The notes under the pieces are model-generated. The model searched no databases. It was not told the DNA's origin and saw only the letters and a program-made list of their open reading frames with translations. Position numbers and translations under genes: made by a program. A stretch of DNA of 6,609 nt from Thiobacillus sp. (GTDB lineage: Bacteria > Pseudomonadota > Gammaproteobacteria > Burkholderiales > Thiobacillaceae): the NCBI GenBank assembly GCA_024710445.1, contig JANJUT010000137.1:1-6609 (forward strand), read 5' to 3'. Positions 6,015 to 6,609 of this stretch are shown one piece after another. Position 1 is the first letter of the stretch, and each line of letters opens with the position of its first letter.

Positions 6015-6284
6015 ATGAAATCCCTCAAAGTTCTTTCCCTGGCATTGATCGCCACCAGCCTCGCCAGCGGCGCAGTTTATGCCCGAGGCGGCGGCATGGG
6101 CAGCGGCAACGCCAGCAATGCCCAGCGTACCGAAGCCCAGACGCAGACACGCACACAAACACGCACCCAGACACGCGACGGCTCCCAGGCCAGCGATGCC
6201 CAGCGCAATGAATATCGCGAGATGAACCGCCATGAAAAACGCGAGCAGACGCGCAGCGAAGGGGCTTCGTCCTTGAACCAATAA
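6015..6284 (+). CDS. Small exported low-complexity protein with TQTR repeats (89 aa)
   Basis: I do not recognise this family. The product starts MKSLKVLSLALIATSLASGA and has a clear signal peptide with predicted cleavage after VYA (residue 23). The mature protein of about 66 residues is highly hydrophilic and lacks cysteine, with a Gly-rich start (RGGGMGSG). Three TQTR tetrapeptides follow (43-54), then a charged NEYREMNRHEKREQTRSEG segment (65-83). It is probably disordered and basic, and located in the periplasm or outside the cell. The ATG has a good AGGAG 7 nt upstream (6003-6007). It lies 26 nt after the other small exported-protein gene, and a strong terminator follows at 6328-6354, which supports a two-gene transcript. 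The function is unknown; binding to polyanions or the envelope surface would be speculation. Confidence 0.78.
   Translation: MKSLKVLSLALIATSLASGAVYARGGGMGSGNASNAQRTEAQTQTRTQTRTQTRDGSQASDAQRNEYREMNRHEKREQTRSEGASSLNQ
6141..6176 (+). repeat. Three 12-bp tandem repeats encoding TQTR
   Basis: Units ACGCAGACACGC, ACACAAACACGC and ACCCAGACACGC follow each other in frame, each encoding Thr-Gln-Thr-Arg. Differences are mostly at third codon positions. Because the unit is a multiple of three, gain or loss of copies would change protein length without a frameshift. Confidence 0.85.
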
Positions 6285-6327
6285 GCCTCCAGGCGTCTGA
6301 ACGCCGACTCATATTCTGAGCCACCGG

Positions 6328-6354
6328 GGGGCGCGTCAATCGCGTCCCTTTTTT
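6328..6354 (+). terminator. Intrinsic terminator after the small exported-protein genes
   Basis: GGGGCGCG (6328-6335) pairs with CGCGTCCC (6341-6348) over 8 bp, including one G-U pair, around a 5-nt loop TCAAT. Six T's follow directly (6349-6354). It ends the plus-strand small-gene transcript 44 nt after the second stop codon and insulates map from it. A weaker 5-bp hairpin (6292-6305) without a T-run precedes it. Confidence 0.88.
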
Positions 6355-6396
6355 CGGGCGAATCACGCCTGTTGCACAGCCCCCTGCGCATCAGGG

Positions 6397-6425
6397 TTAT
6401 TCCACGCGCGCGGGCACGATAGAAT
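6397..6425 (+). promoter_or_regulatory. Candidate map promoter
   Basis: TAGAAT (6420-6425) is a good -10 hexamer. The 17-nt-spaced -35 position reads TTATTC (6397-6402), a poor match. Transcription would start near 6432, leaving a leader of about 21 nt before the map ATG. It lies downstream of the terminator at 6328-6354, so map needs a promoter of its own here. Confidence 0.45.
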
Positions 6426-6452
6426 GCCGTTTTGCCCTCCACTACCCGCACC

Positions 6453-6609
6453 ATGACTGTCACTATCAAAACCGGCGCCGAAATCGAAGGCATGCGCATC
6501 GCCGGTCGCCTCGGGTCGGAAGTGCTCGATTACATCACGCCCTTTGTCAAACCCGGCGTCACCACGGGCGAACTCGACAAGCTCTGCCACGACTACATGG
6601 TGAACGTGC
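6453..6609 (+). CDS. map: Type I methionine aminopeptidase, N-terminal part only
   Basis: This cytoplasmic metalloprotease removes the initiator methionine from nascent proteins whose second residue is small. Only 52 codons are inside the window. They read MTVTIKTGAEIEGMRIAGRL, then VLDYITPFVKPGVTTGELDK and end CHDYMVNV, a close match to the N-terminus of bacterial type I enzymes (about 264 residues). The metal-binding residues lie beyond the right edge. No Shine-Dalgarno is visible: the 20 nt before the ATG are C-rich (CCTCCACTACCCGCACC) and the predicted leader is very short. The gene diverges from the rpsB operon, its common neighbour in proteobacteria, but is separated from it here by the two-component and small-protein block. 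Confidence 0.95.
   Translation, partial: MTVTIKTGAEIEGMRIAGRLGSEVLDYITPFVKPGVTTGELDKLCHDYMVNV

Noticed and set aside
5910..6590. Minus-strand open frames opposite the second small gene, the terminator and map
   Set aside because: They run through a clear intrinsic terminator and the map N-terminus and have no supporting features. The N-terminal hydrophobic stretch of the 5910-6281 frame lies opposite the Thr/Gln/Arg-repeat and charged region and has no ribosome binding evidence.

Overview
The window looks like a chromosomal core region of a GC-rich betaproteobacterium. The evidence is the order rpsB-tsf-pyrH-frr on the minus strand with map facing away on the plus strand, plus protein sequences of betaproteobacterial type: the EF-Ts start [20 protein letters not shown], the MAP start MTVTIKTGAEIEGMRIAGRL and the RRF segment VQPWEKNM. 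I cannot fix the genus from sequence alone.

Layout, left to right. Positions 1-2915 (minus strand) hold a translation/nucleotide operon read from right to left: rpsB (ribosomal protein S2), tsf (elongation factor Ts), pyrH (UMP kinase) and frr (ribosome recycling factor, cut by the left window edge). A 98-nt gap between rpsB and tsf carries a GC-rich hairpin with a short T-run, a likely partial terminator. Upstream of rpsB, 2916-3274 is non-coding. It contains a strong sigma70-type promoter (TTGAAA, 17 nt, TAGAAT), an 8-bp perfect hairpin exactly at the predicted transcript start, and a leader of about 115 nt that can fold so that its long-range stem touches the Shine-Dalgarno. Further upstream lie a 12-bp inverted repeat around 75 bp and a small cluster of direct repeats.

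Positions 3275-5322 (minus strand) encode an OmpR-type response regulator followed by an EnvZ-type membrane sensor kinase, with stop and start codons overlapping in GTGA. Divergent from them, after a 315-bp spacer, are two small plus-strand genes (5638-5988 and 6015-6284). Both products have a clear signal peptide and a low-complexity mature part, and neither belongs to a family I recognise. A strong intrinsic terminator (6328-6354) ends this pair. The window closes with the first 52 codons of map (methionine aminopeptidase) on the plus strand.

How the genes work together: rpsB, tsf, pyrH and frr serve protein synthesis and UTP/CTP supply, and MAP trims the initiator methionine. The two-component pair and the two exported small proteins form a separate block lying between the divergent rpsB and map. 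An envelope-stress or osmotic role for this block, with the small proteins as regulatory targets or partners of the kinase, is only a hypothesis based on position. I found no CRISPR array, transposase, tRNA, rRNA or phage gene. The least ordinary parts are the rpsB leader architecture, the 3079-3177 inverted repeat and the secreted small-protein pair.
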